Positions 47,211 to 56,279 of a stretch of DNA of 64,000 nt are shown piece after piece. A model generated the notes under the pieces. The model ran no database searches. It worked only from the letters and a program-made list of their open reading frames with translations, and was not told the origin of the DNA. Source of the stretch: Puniceicoccales bacterium (GTDB lineage Bacteria; Verrucomicrobiota; Verrucomicrobiia; Opitutales; UBA9783). A program made the position numbers and the translations under genes. The stretch lies in the NCBI GenBank assembly GCA_031278975.1, contig JAITJL010000010.1, forward strand, positions 1 through 64,000, written 5' to 3'. The stretch's first letter is position 1. Each line of letters starts with the position of its first letter.

Positions 47211-48011
47211 ATGAGAAATTTTTTATACAAAACTTTAACTAACGTATTATTTTGCGTCACAATGTTGGGTGCACTTTCTAGAGTTCATGCAGGTTGGTTC
47301 ACTTTTCCCGAACCATCCAGTTTAAGTATGGAACAACAAAGAGTCTTAATGCGTACTTATATACGACATTTCATAAGTAAGTTTAGCGATTTTTCCCAAG
47401 CATTAACGGGTAATTTACTAGGTCAGTTACAAGCTCAGTGTGGACAAAGTATAACTTTGGGTGATGTATTCTATAGGTATTTATTGCATAAAGAGCGTAA
47501 GCAAGAAAACTGGGAAAACGTTTTGAGTGCAGCCAATACAGATATCGTGATGTTACTTTTTCGCGAACCCAACGTTCGGACAAATGACTTGCAAGCGGTG
47601 ACTCAGTTGAACGATGGACTGGTCAATGTGGCGATTTGTAAAACAGTGAAATCGTTTGCGGCAATTTGGTCGCAAGAGCAATTGGAAGAGGCTTTTGAGG
47701 TTTTGTGGAATAGTCTTGCAGAACCGAACGAATGGATTTTTATTCCAGATGATGTGATTGCAGGAGTGTTGAACGAATATCCTGATATTGAACATCACTG
47801 TCGGAATTTAGCTTTGGCAAAAGGTGATAACTTGTGCGAAAAAGTTGCCAATTATTTAGCCATTCTTTTGACCTCTTACATCAATGAACAAATTGAAAAT
47901 AACTGTTGCTGTTTGTGCATGAAAACTTGTTGGAGTATCAGTAGAGATTTTATTATACCTGTTGCAATGGGAATTTTGAAAGTAATTGAATTAACGGCTA
48001 CAGCTCGATAA
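47211..48011 (+). CDS. Secreted protein, GWFTFPE family member 2
   Basis: A 266-aa paralogue of the preceding gene, with the same signal peptide layout and mature start (RVHAGWFTFPEP). Shared motifs are EQQRVL, LQAQ, DGLVN, WSQEQLEEAFEV and the closing helix. It has a distinct CCCLCMKTC cluster near the C-terminus that the first copy lacks. The two upstream regions also resemble each other (TATTGCT just before the start), showing that the whole gene unit was duplicated. Function unknown. Confidence 0.65.
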   Translation: MRNFLYKTLTNVLFCVTMLGALSRVHAGWFTFPEPSSLSMEQQRVLMRTYIRHFISKFSDFSQALTGNLLGQLQAQCGQSITLGDVFYRYLLHKERKQENWENVLSAANTDIVMLLFREPNVRTNDLQAVTQLNDGLVNVAICKTVKSFAAIWSQEQLEEAFEVLWNSLAEPNEWIFIPDDVIAGVLNEYPDIEHHCRNLALAKGDNLCEKVANYLAILLTSYINEQIENNCCCLCMKTCWSISRDFIIPVAMGILKVIELTATAR

Positions 48012-48028
48012 ATAAAGTATGTAAATTG

Positions 48029-48070
48029 GAAAGAGGACTCATAAACTTATGAATCCTCTTTCTCTTTTTT
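48029..48070 (+). terminator. Rho-independent terminator before dnaN
   Basis: GAAAGAGGA (48029-48037) pairs with TCCTCTTTC (48054-48062) and an inner TCATAA/TTATGA stem continues the hairpin after one mismatch. A T-run (48065-48070) follows. Confidence 0.8.
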
Positions 48071-48098
48071 AGGCTGTGCAAAATTTTTTTAGTTTATT

Positions 48099-48135
48099 TT
48101 TACAAAAACATTGCCAAAACATTTAAACTTCTTCA
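48099..48135 (+). promoter_or_regulatory. Probable leaderless promoter of dnaN
   Basis: TTTACA (48099-48104) and TTTAAA (48122-48127) are spaced by 17 bp, and the second element ends 8 nt before the ATG. The last bases (TTTAAACTTCTTCA) closely match those before the ATG at 12133. Confidence 0.5.
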
Positions 48136-49290
48136 ATGTCATCACAGATGAAAATACGCATTGCGAAAGTCACTTTTGTAAATGGGTTGCAACAAGTGTT
48201 GAATGTTGTGGGTATTCGTAGTTCTTTGCCTATTTTGGGAAATGTCCTCTTAAATGCAAAAAATAACACTCTTGAACTTACAACGACTAACTTGGACATG
48301 GGAATTCGTTGTTCCGTAAAAGCAGACGTTCAGATTGAGGGTCGGATTGCATTACCCGCAAGAAAACTTGCCTCTATTATTAAAGCTTTGCCGGAAGCGG
48401 ATGTTGAGTTAGATTGCTCTCAAAATCAGGCTAAAATAATTTCGGGCCGTTCAAAATTTAGGCTTATGGGTATGAATGACACGGAATTCCCAGCACTGCC
48501 TACGTTTTCACAAGATAAAGGTTTTTCGTTGGAACAACAGACTTTAGGCAACATGTTGCGCCACGTTTCGTTTGCTCAATCGGAAGACGAAAATCGTTAT
48601 TTGCTGCATGGGGTTTTCTTTGCTTTTCGTAAAGAAAATGATAAGATGCAATTGCATTTGGTTGCTACGGATGGCCGACGTCTAAGTTTGATGCAAAAGG
48701 ATATAGAAGCGCCTGTTGCATTGGAAGGCGCTGAGTTTATTTTACCTGCAAAAACAGTCATCGAATTGGAAAGGTTATTGCAGCAGACGGCTCCCATTAA
48801 GATTTATTTTAACGATAAGCAGGTTGCATTTGAGTTAACTTTAGAAAATGCTGCACTTGAAAGTGGCCTCCAGAATTCCGTCTATTTGGTGTCCAAGAAA
48901 GTAGAAGGTCGTTTTCCAAATTACCAACAAGTTATTCCGCAAACGACGGTGCATCGTGTAAAATTGGAACGTAGCTTGTTGTTGGAATGCATCCAACGTG
49001 TATCCTTAGTTTCCAGTCAAGAAAATAACACGGTCAAATTGAAATTTGGAGATAATCTTTTAGAACTGTCAGCTTCAAGTGCAGAGTTGGGTGAAGCTCA
49101 AGAAGCCATGGCGATCGATTATAACGAGGACCCGGTAACCATTGCCTTTAATCCTCGCTTCTTAAGTGATCCATTGCGATCTTTGCAAGAAGATGAGATA
49201 TTTTTTGAATTCAAAGACGAATTGAGTCCCGGTGTTATTAAGACGTTTGAAAAATTTTTGTGCGTTGTTATGCCATTGCGTCTGTCTTGA
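48136..49290 (+). CDS. dnaN: DNA polymerase III beta subunit (sliding clamp)
   Basis: Ring-shaped clamp that tethers the replicative polymerase to DNA. The 384-aa chain covers the three clamp domains. Typical motifs are LQQVLNVVGIRSSLPILGNVLL, LTTTNLDMGIR, GRSKFRLMGM, FAQSEDENRYLLHGVFF, VATDGRRL and the C-terminal CVVMPLRL. The family C-terminus (VMPMR-L) is preserved. dnaA is not next to it, so this is not an obvious origin region. It has its own promoter and a strong terminator. Confidence 0.96.
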   Translation: MSSQMKIRIAKVTFVNGLQQVLNVVGIRSSLPILGNVLLNAKNNTLELTTTNLDMGIRCSVKADVQIEGRIALPARKLASIIKALPEADVELDCSQNQAKIISGRSKFRLMGMNDTEFPALPTFSQDKGFSLEQQTLGNMLRHVSFAQSEDENRYLLHGVFFAFRKENDKMQLHLVATDGRRLSLMQKDIEAPVALEGAEFILPAKTVIELERLLQQTAPIKIYFNDKQVAFELTLENAALESGLQNSVYLVSKKVEGRFPNYQQVIPQTTVHRVKLERSLLLECIQRVSLVSSQENNTVKLKFGDNLLELSASSAELGEAQEAMAIDYNEDPVTIAFNPRFLSDPLRSLQEDEIFFEFKDELSPGVIKTFEKFLCVVMPLRLS

Positions 49291-49301
49291 AAAAGTGCGT
49301 C

Positions 49302-49326
49302 GGGATTCAAGGGAATCCCTTTTTTT
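49302..49326 (+). terminator. Rho-independent terminator after dnaN
   Basis: GGGATTC (49302-49308) pairs with GAATCCC (49313-49319) around an AAGG loop and is followed by seven T residues. The T-run leads into TATAAT, which serves as the -10 of lolC 8 nt before its ATG. Confidence 0.85.
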
Positions 49327-49339
49327 ATAATTAACATTC

Positions 49340-50563
49340 ATGTGGACTTTAAAGCTAGCGTTGCATTATTTGTTTCCTAAAGGCCGCATTGGAACGTTTT
49401 TTACCTGGATATCCATTGTTGGTATTGCTCTTGGGGTCATGGTCTTGACAGTCGTTCTTAGCATCATGAATGGTTTTGATAAAACGATTCATGACAAACT
49501 AATTCAAATCAATGGTCAGATAAAAATTTTATCCTCTTCCATTATCGAAGATTGTACCCAATGGATGCATACGTTAAAGAATTTTGAAGGTGTGGCGCAT
49601 GTAACACCTTTTGTACAAGGCATTGCTTTGGTTCAACACGGAGATTACGTACAGTTCCCAAGATGCCTAGGGGTGGATGAAAAAACGGTTCAAACCGTTT
49701 TACCTCTGAGTGCATTCGTACGTGCCGGTGATATGGCCGATTTGAATCAAGGGGTCCTTGTGACGAAAGGGTTGGCCCAAACTTTAAATGTAAATGTAGG
49801 AGACACTTTAGATATGTATTCTCCTTTATCTTTGGAAGCCATCAAGAGAGATGAAGTTTTATTGCCTAAAGAATTACCGGTTGTCGGTATTTTTGAGACG
49901 GAATGGGCAGAAATTGATAAAAATACTTTACTGTGTTCACTGGAAACTTTGCAGGATCTGTATGGCTTAAACAGTGGAGTCCACGGATTTAGCTTGAGCG
50001 TAAAAAAAGAGACTTCCATCGGGCAATTGTGTTTGAAATTAAATGCCCATTTGCCAAAACCTTTGAAGGCGTATTCGTGGATGGAGTTAAACGAAGACTT
50101 TTTGTATATCCTTAAATTGGAAAAAGCAATGAGTTTTTTTGTGCTATTATTTGTTATTTTGGTGGCATGCTTTTCCATAAGTAGTGGTTTAATGTCTTCC
50201 GTGGTAAGAAAAACGCGTGAAATTGCCTTGTTACGCATTTGGGGGGCACAACGTTGGCAAATTGCTGCGTTATTTTGTTGGCAGGCTACTTTTTTAAGCA
50301 GCATAGGCATTCTGCTAGGTTTTATGGGAGGAATAGGCGTATTGCATTACCGAAATTGTGTGATTCGTTGTTTAACAGGCCTAATTTTTCCCAAAGATTT
50401 TTTGTGGAATTTTTATTCTTTTTCGAAGTTACCAGTGGCCTACGCATGGCAAGATTTTGCTCTGGTAGGGGGTCTAACTGTTATAATCGCTTTACTGGCT
50501 GCCATTATTCCGGCACTTAAAGCAAGTTTTTCATTAGTTGCCAGGAGTTTGCGAAGTGAATAA
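49340..50563 (+). CDS. lolC: Lipoprotein-releasing system permease LolC/LolE
   Basis: Inner-membrane permease of the LolCDE machine that releases mature lipoproteins to LolA. The 407-aa protein has an N-terminal helix with YLFPKGRIGTFFTWISIVG and ALGVMVLTVVLSIMNGF, a large periplasmic domain and three C-terminal FtsX-like helices with VRKTREIALLRIWGA. Only one permease gene is present, as in bacteria with a single LolF-like subunit. A TATAAT is 8 nt before the ATG. Its stop overlaps the lolD start. Confidence 0.88.
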   Translation: MWTLKLALHYLFPKGRIGTFFTWISIVGIALGVMVLTVVLSIMNGFDKTIHDKLIQINGQIKILSSSIIEDCTQWMHTLKNFEGVAHVTPFVQGIALVQHGDYVQFPRCLGVDEKTVQTVLPLSAFVRAGDMADLNQGVLVTKGLAQTLNVNVGDTLDMYSPLSLEAIKRDEVLLPKELPVVGIFETEWAEIDKNTLLCSLETLQDLYGLNSGVHGFSLSVKKETSIGQLCLKLNAHLPKPLKAYSWMELNEDFLYILKLEKAMSFFVLLFVILVACFSISSGLMSSVVRKTREIALLRIWGAQRWQIAALFCWQATFLSSIGILLGFMGGIGVLHYRNCVIRCLTGLIFPKDFLWNFYSFSKLPVAYAWQDFALVGGLTVIIALLAAIIPALKASFSLVARSLRSE

Positions 50564-51230
50564 AGTACTTCTTACTGCGGATAAATTGACTAAATCTTTT
50601 GCCCGTTCGAAAAGTGAACGTTTTTGCTTATGGCATGACGTTAATTTTGAAATTTTTGAAGGTGAATCCATGGCCATTTGTGGAGAATCAGGTTCAGGGA
50701 AATCTACGTTGTTGTTTGCTTTAGGCGGCTTGGAGAGTGTCGATTCCGGAACCGTTTGCTTTTGTAATCAAATGATTTATCATCGTCTAAATCCGCATGT
50801 ACCGGGCATAAGTTACATTTTTCAGCACTATTATTTGATAGAAGAGTTAAGTGTCCTAGAAAATTTATTAATCCCTGTACGCGTTATGGGGAAAAAGGTG
50901 AATGCATGTGTGATGGATCGGGCGCATCGTCTACTTTTAGAATTGGGATTGGAAAAGTTTTCATATCAATTACCCAAAACTTTATCGGGGGGCGAAAGGC
51001 AACGTGTGGCCATCGGTCGTGCTTTTATGATGAATCCGCGTTTAATTTTGGCCGATGAGCCTACAGGTAGTTTAGATGAACAAACGAGCCTACGTGTCGC
51101 ACAAATGTTTTTTTCTATCTGTCAAAAATTTAAAACAAGTTTCATTTTAGTGAGTCACAATGAAAATTTTGCTATGCAAACAAACAAGTATTGTCGTTTA
51201 GAACAAGGGGAATTGAGACGATGCAAATAA
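50556..51230 (+). CDS. lolD: Lipoprotein-releasing system ATP-binding protein LolD
   Basis: ABC ATPase that powers lipoprotein release. Walker A is [10 protein letters not shown], the signature is [12 protein letters not shown], and Walker B is [12 protein letters not shown] with the H-loop SHNEN. The best start is GTG at 50556, preceded by AGGAG (50543-50547) at 8 nt; an upstream alternative at 50538 lacks this. It overlaps lolC by 8 nt and the oxidoreductase gene by 10 nt, so the three are coupled. Confidence 0.93.
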   Translation: MNKVLLTADKLTKSFARSKSERFCLWHDVNFEIFEGESMAICGESGSGKSTLLFALGGLESVDSGTVCFCNQMIYHRLNPHVPGISYIFQHYYLIEELSVLENLLIPVRVMGKKVNACVMDRAHRLLLELGLEKFSYQLPKTLSGGERQRVAIGRAFMMNPRLILADEPTGSLDEQTSLRVAQMFFSICQKFKTSFILVSHNENFAMQTNKYCRLEQGELRRCK

Positions 51231-52144
51231 ATTGTGGCGTTGTTGGAGTTGGCTATTTGGGATCGCATCATGCGCGCGTCTATTCTGAATTGGATAAGGC
51301 ACATTTGGTGGGTGTTTTTGATTTGAATTTTGAACGTGCTCAGGAGATTGCCCATAGATTTCATTGTGAAGCTTTTGAAAATGTTGAAGCATTGGCAAAG
51401 CGGTGTCATGCCATCAGCGTCGTTACACCTACGACGACACACACGGAAGTAGCTTTACAATTATTGAGCTTGGGTTGTCATCTATTGATCGAAAAGCCTT
51501 TGTGCGTTACCTTATCCGAAGCGGAAAAAGTGGCTAAAATGGCGGATACCTGTGGACGTTACATACAGGTTGGGCACATAGAACATTACAATCCGGTGAC
51601 TAGTTTTTTAGAAACTCACGTCAACGAGCCACGTTATATTACGGCAGACCGATTGGCTCCATTTAGTGCACGTGGAACAGACGTAGGGGTTGTTTTAGAT
51701 TTAATGATACACGATCTTGGCATTGTTTTACAATTAGTAAATTCTCCTATAGAATCCATAGAAGCGGTGGGTGTAAGCGTATTATCAATTGGGGAAGACA
51801 TTGCCAATGCGCGTGTTCGTTTCAAAAACGGCTGCATTGCCAATTTCAATGCAAGCCGAGTGAGTTTAAAAAAAGTACGCGAAATTCGGGTTTTTCAACC
51901 CAATAAATATTTATCCTTGGACTTTATGGACCAAAAGGGGCATTTGCTTTACAAGGAGGGCCTTGAACTTAAGAAAGAAGAAGTTCCTTTGCACAAAGAA
52001 GAACCTTTGAAGGTTGAATTGAGTGATTTTATAGACTGTATTTTGAAGACCCACCAACCTAAAATTAATGGATGGGTTGCTCGTTCTACCTTAGCTGTCG
52101 CCTTGCAAATTACGGATCTAATTAGGCAGGGTACACGGGAATAG
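51221..52144 (+). CDS. Gfo/Idh/MocA-family oxidoreductase
   Basis: NAD(P)-dependent sugar or nucleotide-sugar dehydrogenase of 307 aa. The Rossmann motif is GVVGVGYLGSHHARV at the N-terminus, followed by the catalytic EKP (LLIEKPL) and GHIEHYNP. The ATG at 51221 has AAGGGG upstream and is preferred over 51191. A member of this family near lpx genes can act as UDP-GlcNAc 3-dehydrogenase (GnnA) in lipid A with amide linkage. That role is possible here because lpxB is two genes downstream, but a GnnB aminotransferase is not seen. Confidence 0.85.
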   Translation: MQINCGVVGVGYLGSHHARVYSELDKAHLVGVFDLNFERAQEIAHRFHCEAFENVEALAKRCHAISVVTPTTTHTEVALQLLSLGCHLLIEKPLCVTLSEAEKVAKMADTCGRYIQVGHIEHYNPVTSFLETHVNEPRYITADRLAPFSARGTDVGVVLDLMIHDLGIVLQLVNSPIESIEAVGVSVLSIGEDIANARVRFKNGCIANFNASRVSLKKVREIRVFQPNKYLSLDFMDQKGHLLYKEGLELKKEEVPLHKEEPLKVELSDFIDCILKTHQPKINGWVARSTLAVALQITDLIRQGTRE

Positions 52145-52155
52145 GATTAAGGGTT

Positions 52156-53502
52156 GTGCGTGGGATGAATTTTTTGCAAGCGTTTAATTCATTTTTGTGG
52201 GGATTCCCTCTGATGGTCATGTTGTTAGGTACCGGGATTTATTATACGTTTCGACTGCGGTTTATACAGATTTTTAAGTTAAAGTTGGCCCTGAGTTATT
52301 TATTTTACAAAAAAGAAGATGAAGGAAAATCTACGGGCGATGTTTCTTGTTTTGCTTCACTGTGTACCGCGCTTGCCGGTACCATAGGAACGGGTAACAT
52401 TGTTGGCGTTACTACGGCTATTCTAACCGGTGGTCCTGGAGCCATGTTTTGGATGTGGGTCGTTGCATTTTTGGGAATGGCAACAAAGTATGCAGAAAGC
52501 GTGTTGGCAATAAAATATAGGAGAATCCATAAAAATGGTACGGTTGATGGAGGGCCCATGTACTATCTTCAAGACGGATTGCACAATAAGTGGCTGGCAA
52601 AGGCTTTTGCTTTGTTTGGGGTAGGAGTTGCTTTTTTAGGGATTGGAACCTTTTGTCAAGTGAATTCAATTGCTGTGGCGGCAAGTTTTTTTGGTATAAC
52701 AGGATTTTCAACTTCCCTATGGGTGACCGCATTGGTGGCCATAATTACCGTGGGTGGAATAAAGTGTATAGCTAAAGTATCCGAAAAAATAGTTCCTTTT
52801 ATGACTTCAGCGTATATATTGTGTGCGATTTGGGTGATCGTACGTAATGTAAATTTGCTGCCCAATACATTAAGATTTATATGTGTAGGCGCTTTTAGTC
52901 CTGAAGCCGTTTTAGGTGGTAGTGTAGGAGTGACGATAACGCACGTGATGCAAATAGGCATGTGTCGTGGTATTTTCTGCGATGAATCGGGGCTAGGGAG
53001 TACCCCTATCGCGGCTGCAACTGCCAAGACAAATATTCCAGAAAAGCAAGGACTCATATCGATGACCGGAACATTTTTTTCAATGTTGACGTGCAGTATG
53101 ACTGGCTTGGTATTAATTTTGGCACACGGTGCAACCGATCGTTTTGTACCTCATCCTACGTTGGTAGGTGCTCCCTTGACGGCTTTTGCATTTGGCAAAG
53201 GTCTGGAATGCTTATCGTTGGGATCTTACATTGTCAATATGGGGATCATATTTTTTGCTTTTACGACGATTATTGGGTGGAATTATTATGGAGAGAAGTG
53301 TTTTCAATACCTTTCGGGTGACCGTTGGGTTATGGCGTACAAAATAATTTTTCTTGCACTTGTTGCGATTGGGCCGTTTATGAAGTTAGACACTATTTTT
53401 ACCATTGCAGATACCGTTAATGGACTGATGGCAATACCCAATTTAATAGGCTTAATTTTTCTACGAAACGTAGTGTGTGGCCCCAAGGTGTTATGCGTGT
53501 GA
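52156..53502 (+). CDS. Alanine/glycine:cation symporter (AGCS family)
   Basis: Sodium-coupled amino-acid importer of 448 aa with about ten membrane helices. The family motif region GPGAMFWMWVVAFLGMATKYAES and GTIGTGNIVGV are unmistakable, and DESGLGSTPIAAATAK follows later. The start is GTG at 52156; an ATG three codons later (52165) is equally possible. It sits between the oxidoreductase and lpxB and its stop overlaps the lpxB start, so it is probably co-transcribed with LPS genes without sharing their function. Confidence 0.92.
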   Translation: MRGMNFLQAFNSFLWGFPLMVMLLGTGIYYTFRLRFIQIFKLKLALSYLFYKKEDEGKSTGDVSCFASLCTALAGTIGTGNIVGVTTAILTGGPGAMFWMWVVAFLGMATKYAESVLAIKYRRIHKNGTVDGGPMYYLQDGLHNKWLAKAFALFGVGVAFLGIGTFCQVNSIAVAASFFGITGFSTSLWVTALVAIITVGGIKCIAKVSEKIVPFMTSAYILCAIWVIVRNVNLLPNTLRFICVGAFSPEAVLGGSVGVTITHVMQIGMCRGIFCDESGLGSTPIAAATAKTNIPEKQGLISMTGTFFSMLTCSMTGLVLILAHGATDRFVPHPTLVGAPLTAFAFGKGLECLSLGSYIVNMGIIFFAFTTIIGWNYYGEKCFQYLSGDRWVMAYKIIFLALVAIGPFMKLDTIFTIADTVNGLMAIPNLIGLIFLRNVVCGPKVLCV

Positions 53503-54686
53503 AAAAGTTAGGCAAAGAGAATATTTTGGCTGAAAAAGGTAACTGTGTCATTGACGAACGAATAGATCTGTTAGTCGTTGCCGGAGAGCACTCTGGAGAT
53601 GCGCATGCCGCTGCCGGTGTCAGAGATTTAAAAGCTTTGCATCCCGATTTAAATATCTGCGCAATCGGTGGACAATCGCTGCAGCAAGCAGGCGCCCACC
53701 TATTGTTGGATATAACAAAGTGGTCCGTCGTAGGACTCGTAGAAGTTTTGAAGTACTATCGTCAATTCAAAGAACTCATGGATTGGATTGTGCGATGGGT
53801 AGAGGTTTATCGCCCACGTATCGTTTGTTTGGTTGATTTCCCCGGATTTAATTTGCGTTTGGCCAAAAAGTTGTTTGAAAAAAAGTTGAGCTGTAAAGGC
53901 GGTGGAAACGTAAAAATTTACGCCTACATAGCACCGCAAATTTGGGCATGGAGGCAAAATCGTCGGTTTTTAATGGCCAAATTTTTGGATCGATTAGCGG
54001 TCATTTTCCCCTTTGAAAAAGCGTATTTTAGCGATACTAATTTGGATGTTTGTTACGTTGGGCATCCTTTGGTTGGAAAAAAATTGCCTTTTACGTACGA
54101 TTTAAATGGAGAATTGTTGTTGTTACCCGGAAGTCGTTTGGCGGCAGTGAAACGTATTTTCCCTATTTTATTAAACGCTTTTCAATGTTTAAAAATAAAA
54201 TATGAAAAATTAGGGGGTGTGGTCGTGTATCCGGATGCATCCATCAAAGCAATTTTAGAAGAGGAAATAGCAAAGAGTCATTTGCAAAATGCCATTCGTT
54301 TGTGCGATCACGGTAATCTACTACATCCCTTAGAAATTTGTGGGTCGCTGATGAGTTCGGGTACCGCTTCGTTAAAAATAGCTTTGGCTGGGATTCCCGG
54401 GGTCGTTGTTTATCGCGCGCATCCCCTAACTTATGCGCTGGGAAAATGTATTGTGAAAGTGCCTTTTTTAAGTATGGCAAATATTTTGCTGAAAGAACAA
54501 GCGTATCCAGAATTTTTACAAAGCTCCGCATTACAAGCTTTTAAGGTGGCGCAATGTATGCAGCAATTTTTAGATAATCCTGAAGTTACAAGGCAGCAAT
54601 TTTTGTCTTACTCGGAAAAACTCTATCAGATATTATTGCAAGCGGAAGATATTTCTCCAACTCGGTGGCTATTGCAAGATTTGTGA
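53493..54686 (+). CDS. lpxB: Lipid-A-disaccharide synthase
   Basis: Condenses UDP-2,3-diacylglucosamine and lipid X to lipid A disaccharide at the inner membrane. The motifs VAGEHSGDAHAAAGV, AYIAPQIWAWR, VGHPLVG and LLPGSR plus SSGTASLKIALAGIPGVVVYR define LpxB. The ATG at 53493 gives 397 aa; a GTG at 53475 is possible but adds nothing recognisable. The usual lpxB partners (lpxA, lpxC, fabZ) are absent from the window. Confidence 0.94.
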   Translation: MRVKKLGKENILAEKGNCVIDERIDLLVVAGEHSGDAHAAAGVRDLKALHPDLNICAIGGQSLQQAGAHLLLDITKWSVVGLVEVLKYYRQFKELMDWIVRWVEVYRPRIVCLVDFPGFNLRLAKKLFEKKLSCKGGGNVKIYAYIAPQIWAWRQNRRFLMAKFLDRLAVIFPFEKAYFSDTNLDVCYVGHPLVGKKLPFTYDLNGELLLLPGSRLAAVKRIFPILLNAFQCLKIKYEKLGGVVVYPDASIKAILEEEIAKSHLQNAIRLCDHGNLLHPLEICGSLMSSGTASLKIALAGIPGVVVYRAHPLTYALGKCIVKVPFLSMANILLKEQAYPEFLQSSALQAFKVAQCMQQFLDNPEVTRQQFLSYSEKLYQILLQAEDISPTRWLLQDL

Positions 54687-54982
54687 ACACTCGAAATTTA
54701 TAATGAATGCCCAAGATGCTCTCGTATTTTCAACTGTAAAATTGTAATTCTTGATGTACTCCATACTATGGGGAGTACTGAATTCAGTTTTGCACACCGT
54801 GAAGAAGGAGTAGCTATAATAAGAGATAGGGAGTTGTCCGCATTTTAATGTTGTGTTGAATCGAACGATCATAAAAATGAGCATGATATGCATTTTACGT
54901 AAAAAATAAATGCTTTTTAAACTTTCGCTTGATTTTTTGCAATCGTATATGTTATCGTTTTCGTATCTTATTGGAGACTTTT
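54687..54982. other. Intergenic region upstream of the zinc peptidase
   Basis: No credible ORF is present. GTACTCC (54756-54762) and GGAGTAC (54772-54778) form a short hairpin without a T-run, and a TATAAT follows near 54816. Function unclear; it may contain the promoter of the peptidase/NUDIX pair. Confidence 0.35.
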
Positions 54983-55660
54983 ATGACAATGTATGTAATT
55001 TTAATTCTTTGTCCATTGTTCTTAGGACTATGGGCGCAAATTCAGGTTCAATCTAAGTATAGCCATTGGTCCAAAATAAAATCTTCAGGCGGGATAACGG
55101 GGGCAGAAGCGGCGGAAGCGGTTATGCAGCAAGCGGGTATTACGGATGTTTCGATTGTGAGCGTTCGTGGAAAATTAACGGATCATTACGATCCGTTGAG
55201 CAAGCGTTTGGCCTTAAGCGAAGAAAATTACTATGGGACGTCTTTAGCAGCTTTAGGGATTGCAGCTCACGAAGCGGGACACGCCATTCAACATAAGCAA
55301 GCTTACGCTCCTTTGCAGTGGCGTTCTACCTTGGTTCCTGTCACCAGCATAGCATGCCAAATATTACCATTTGTGATCTTGGGAGGATTTGTACTGAATT
55401 TTTTTGGTTTAATAAAGGTAGCCGTTTGGATTTACATGTTACTCACTTTGTTTCAATTAATTACTTTACCCGTTGAATTCGATGCAAGTGCTCGGGCAAA
55501 AAAAATTTTAGTCAACTTGGCCATTGTTAATAAGCAAGAATCTCGCGGTGTTTGTGAAACCTTAAATGCGGCGGCTTTAACGTACGTTGCAGCCTTTGTG
55601 GCTTCTTTAGGTAATTTAATTTATTATTTGTTACTGGTATCTCGAGGTCGAGATGAATAG
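54983..55660 (+). CDS. Neutral zinc metallopeptidase (YugP family)
   Basis: Membrane metallopeptidase of 225 aa. The zinc motif AAHEAGHAIQH (HExxH) lies near residue 95. One helix is at the N-terminus and two hydrophobic segments follow the motif (about 120-170). The ATG at 54983 is preceded by TTGGAG at 6 nt; a GTG at 54929 has no such support. Its stop overlaps the start of the NUDIX gene. Confidence 0.85.
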   Translation: MTMYVILILCPLFLGLWAQIQVQSKYSHWSKIKSSGGITGAEAAEAVMQQAGITDVSIVSVRGKLTDHYDPLSKRLALSEENYYGTSLAALGIAAHEAGHAIQHKQAYAPLQWRSTLVPVTSIACQILPFVILGGFVLNFFGLIKVAVWIYMLLTLFQLITLPVEFDASARAKKILVNLAIVNKQESRGVCETLNAAALTYVAAFVASLGNLIYYLLLVSRGRDE

Positions 55661-56225
55661 TAATTTGTTGTCTTTTCAAGAAAACAATCCACCTCTGTGG
55701 CAGTTAGGAGTAGAAGAAACACTTTACAACATCCAAGAAGGAGCACGGTTACTTAAAAAGGCAGGTAGGCACCCGGATGGGCGATCACAAAATTTTTGGT
55801 TGATCGATTGTAAGGATTGGGTGCAAAGCATCGCATTAACGGACAATCACGAAATTGTAATGGTGAATCAATTTAGGGTAGGAAGTAATAGCCTAACTTT
55901 GGAATTGCCTGGAGGTGGTATAGAACCCCATGAAGACCCTCAGGTAGGTGCTTTGCGTGAATTAAAAGAAGAAACGGGATACGCGAGTGAACAGGTATCT
56001 TTATTGGGGCGTTATTATCCTAATCCAGCCATGCAAACAAATCATGTTTACTTTTTTCTGTTTAAACATTGCAAGAAACTTTACGATACGCACTTTGATC
56101 CATCGGAAGATTTGGTAACTCGTTTGATACCTTTATCTCATTTGGATACGATGATCAAAGAAAATGTTTTTCAGCACATCGTAACCCTAAGTGGGTTGCT
56201 ACTGTTCAAATCATATTACTTGTGA
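55653..56225 (+). CDS. NUDIX hydrolase, ADP-ribose pyrophosphatase-like
   Basis: A 190-aa NUDIX enzyme. The NUDIX box GGGIEPHEDPQVGALRELKE followed by ETGY matches Gx5Ex7REUxEExGU. It is preceded by VVNQFR-like VMVNQFRVG, which is typical of ADP-ribose or nucleotide-sugar pyrophosphatases. It is coupled to the zinc peptidase gene by ATG/TAG overlap. Confidence 0.85.
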   Translation: MNSNLLSFQENNPPLWQLGVEETLYNIQEGARLLKKAGRHPDGRSQNFWLIDCKDWVQSIALTDNHEIVMVNQFRVGSNSLTLELPGGGIEPHEDPQVGALRELKEETGYASEQVSLLGRYYPNPAMQTNHVYFFLFKHCKKLYDTHFDPSEDLVTRLIPLSHLDTMIKENVFQHIVTLSGLLLFKSYYL

Positions 56226-56279
56226 GCCTCGATATAAATGTTTTTTATATTGGTTCCTGTTGCCGTAACGAAAATCGAT

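Noticed and set aside
48136-49290. Replication origin next to dnaN
   Set aside because: There is no dnaA, gyrB or recF beside it and no cluster of DnaA boxes was noticed.
54756-54778. Terminator after lpxB
   Set aside because: The 7-bp stem has a 9-nt loop and no T-run.
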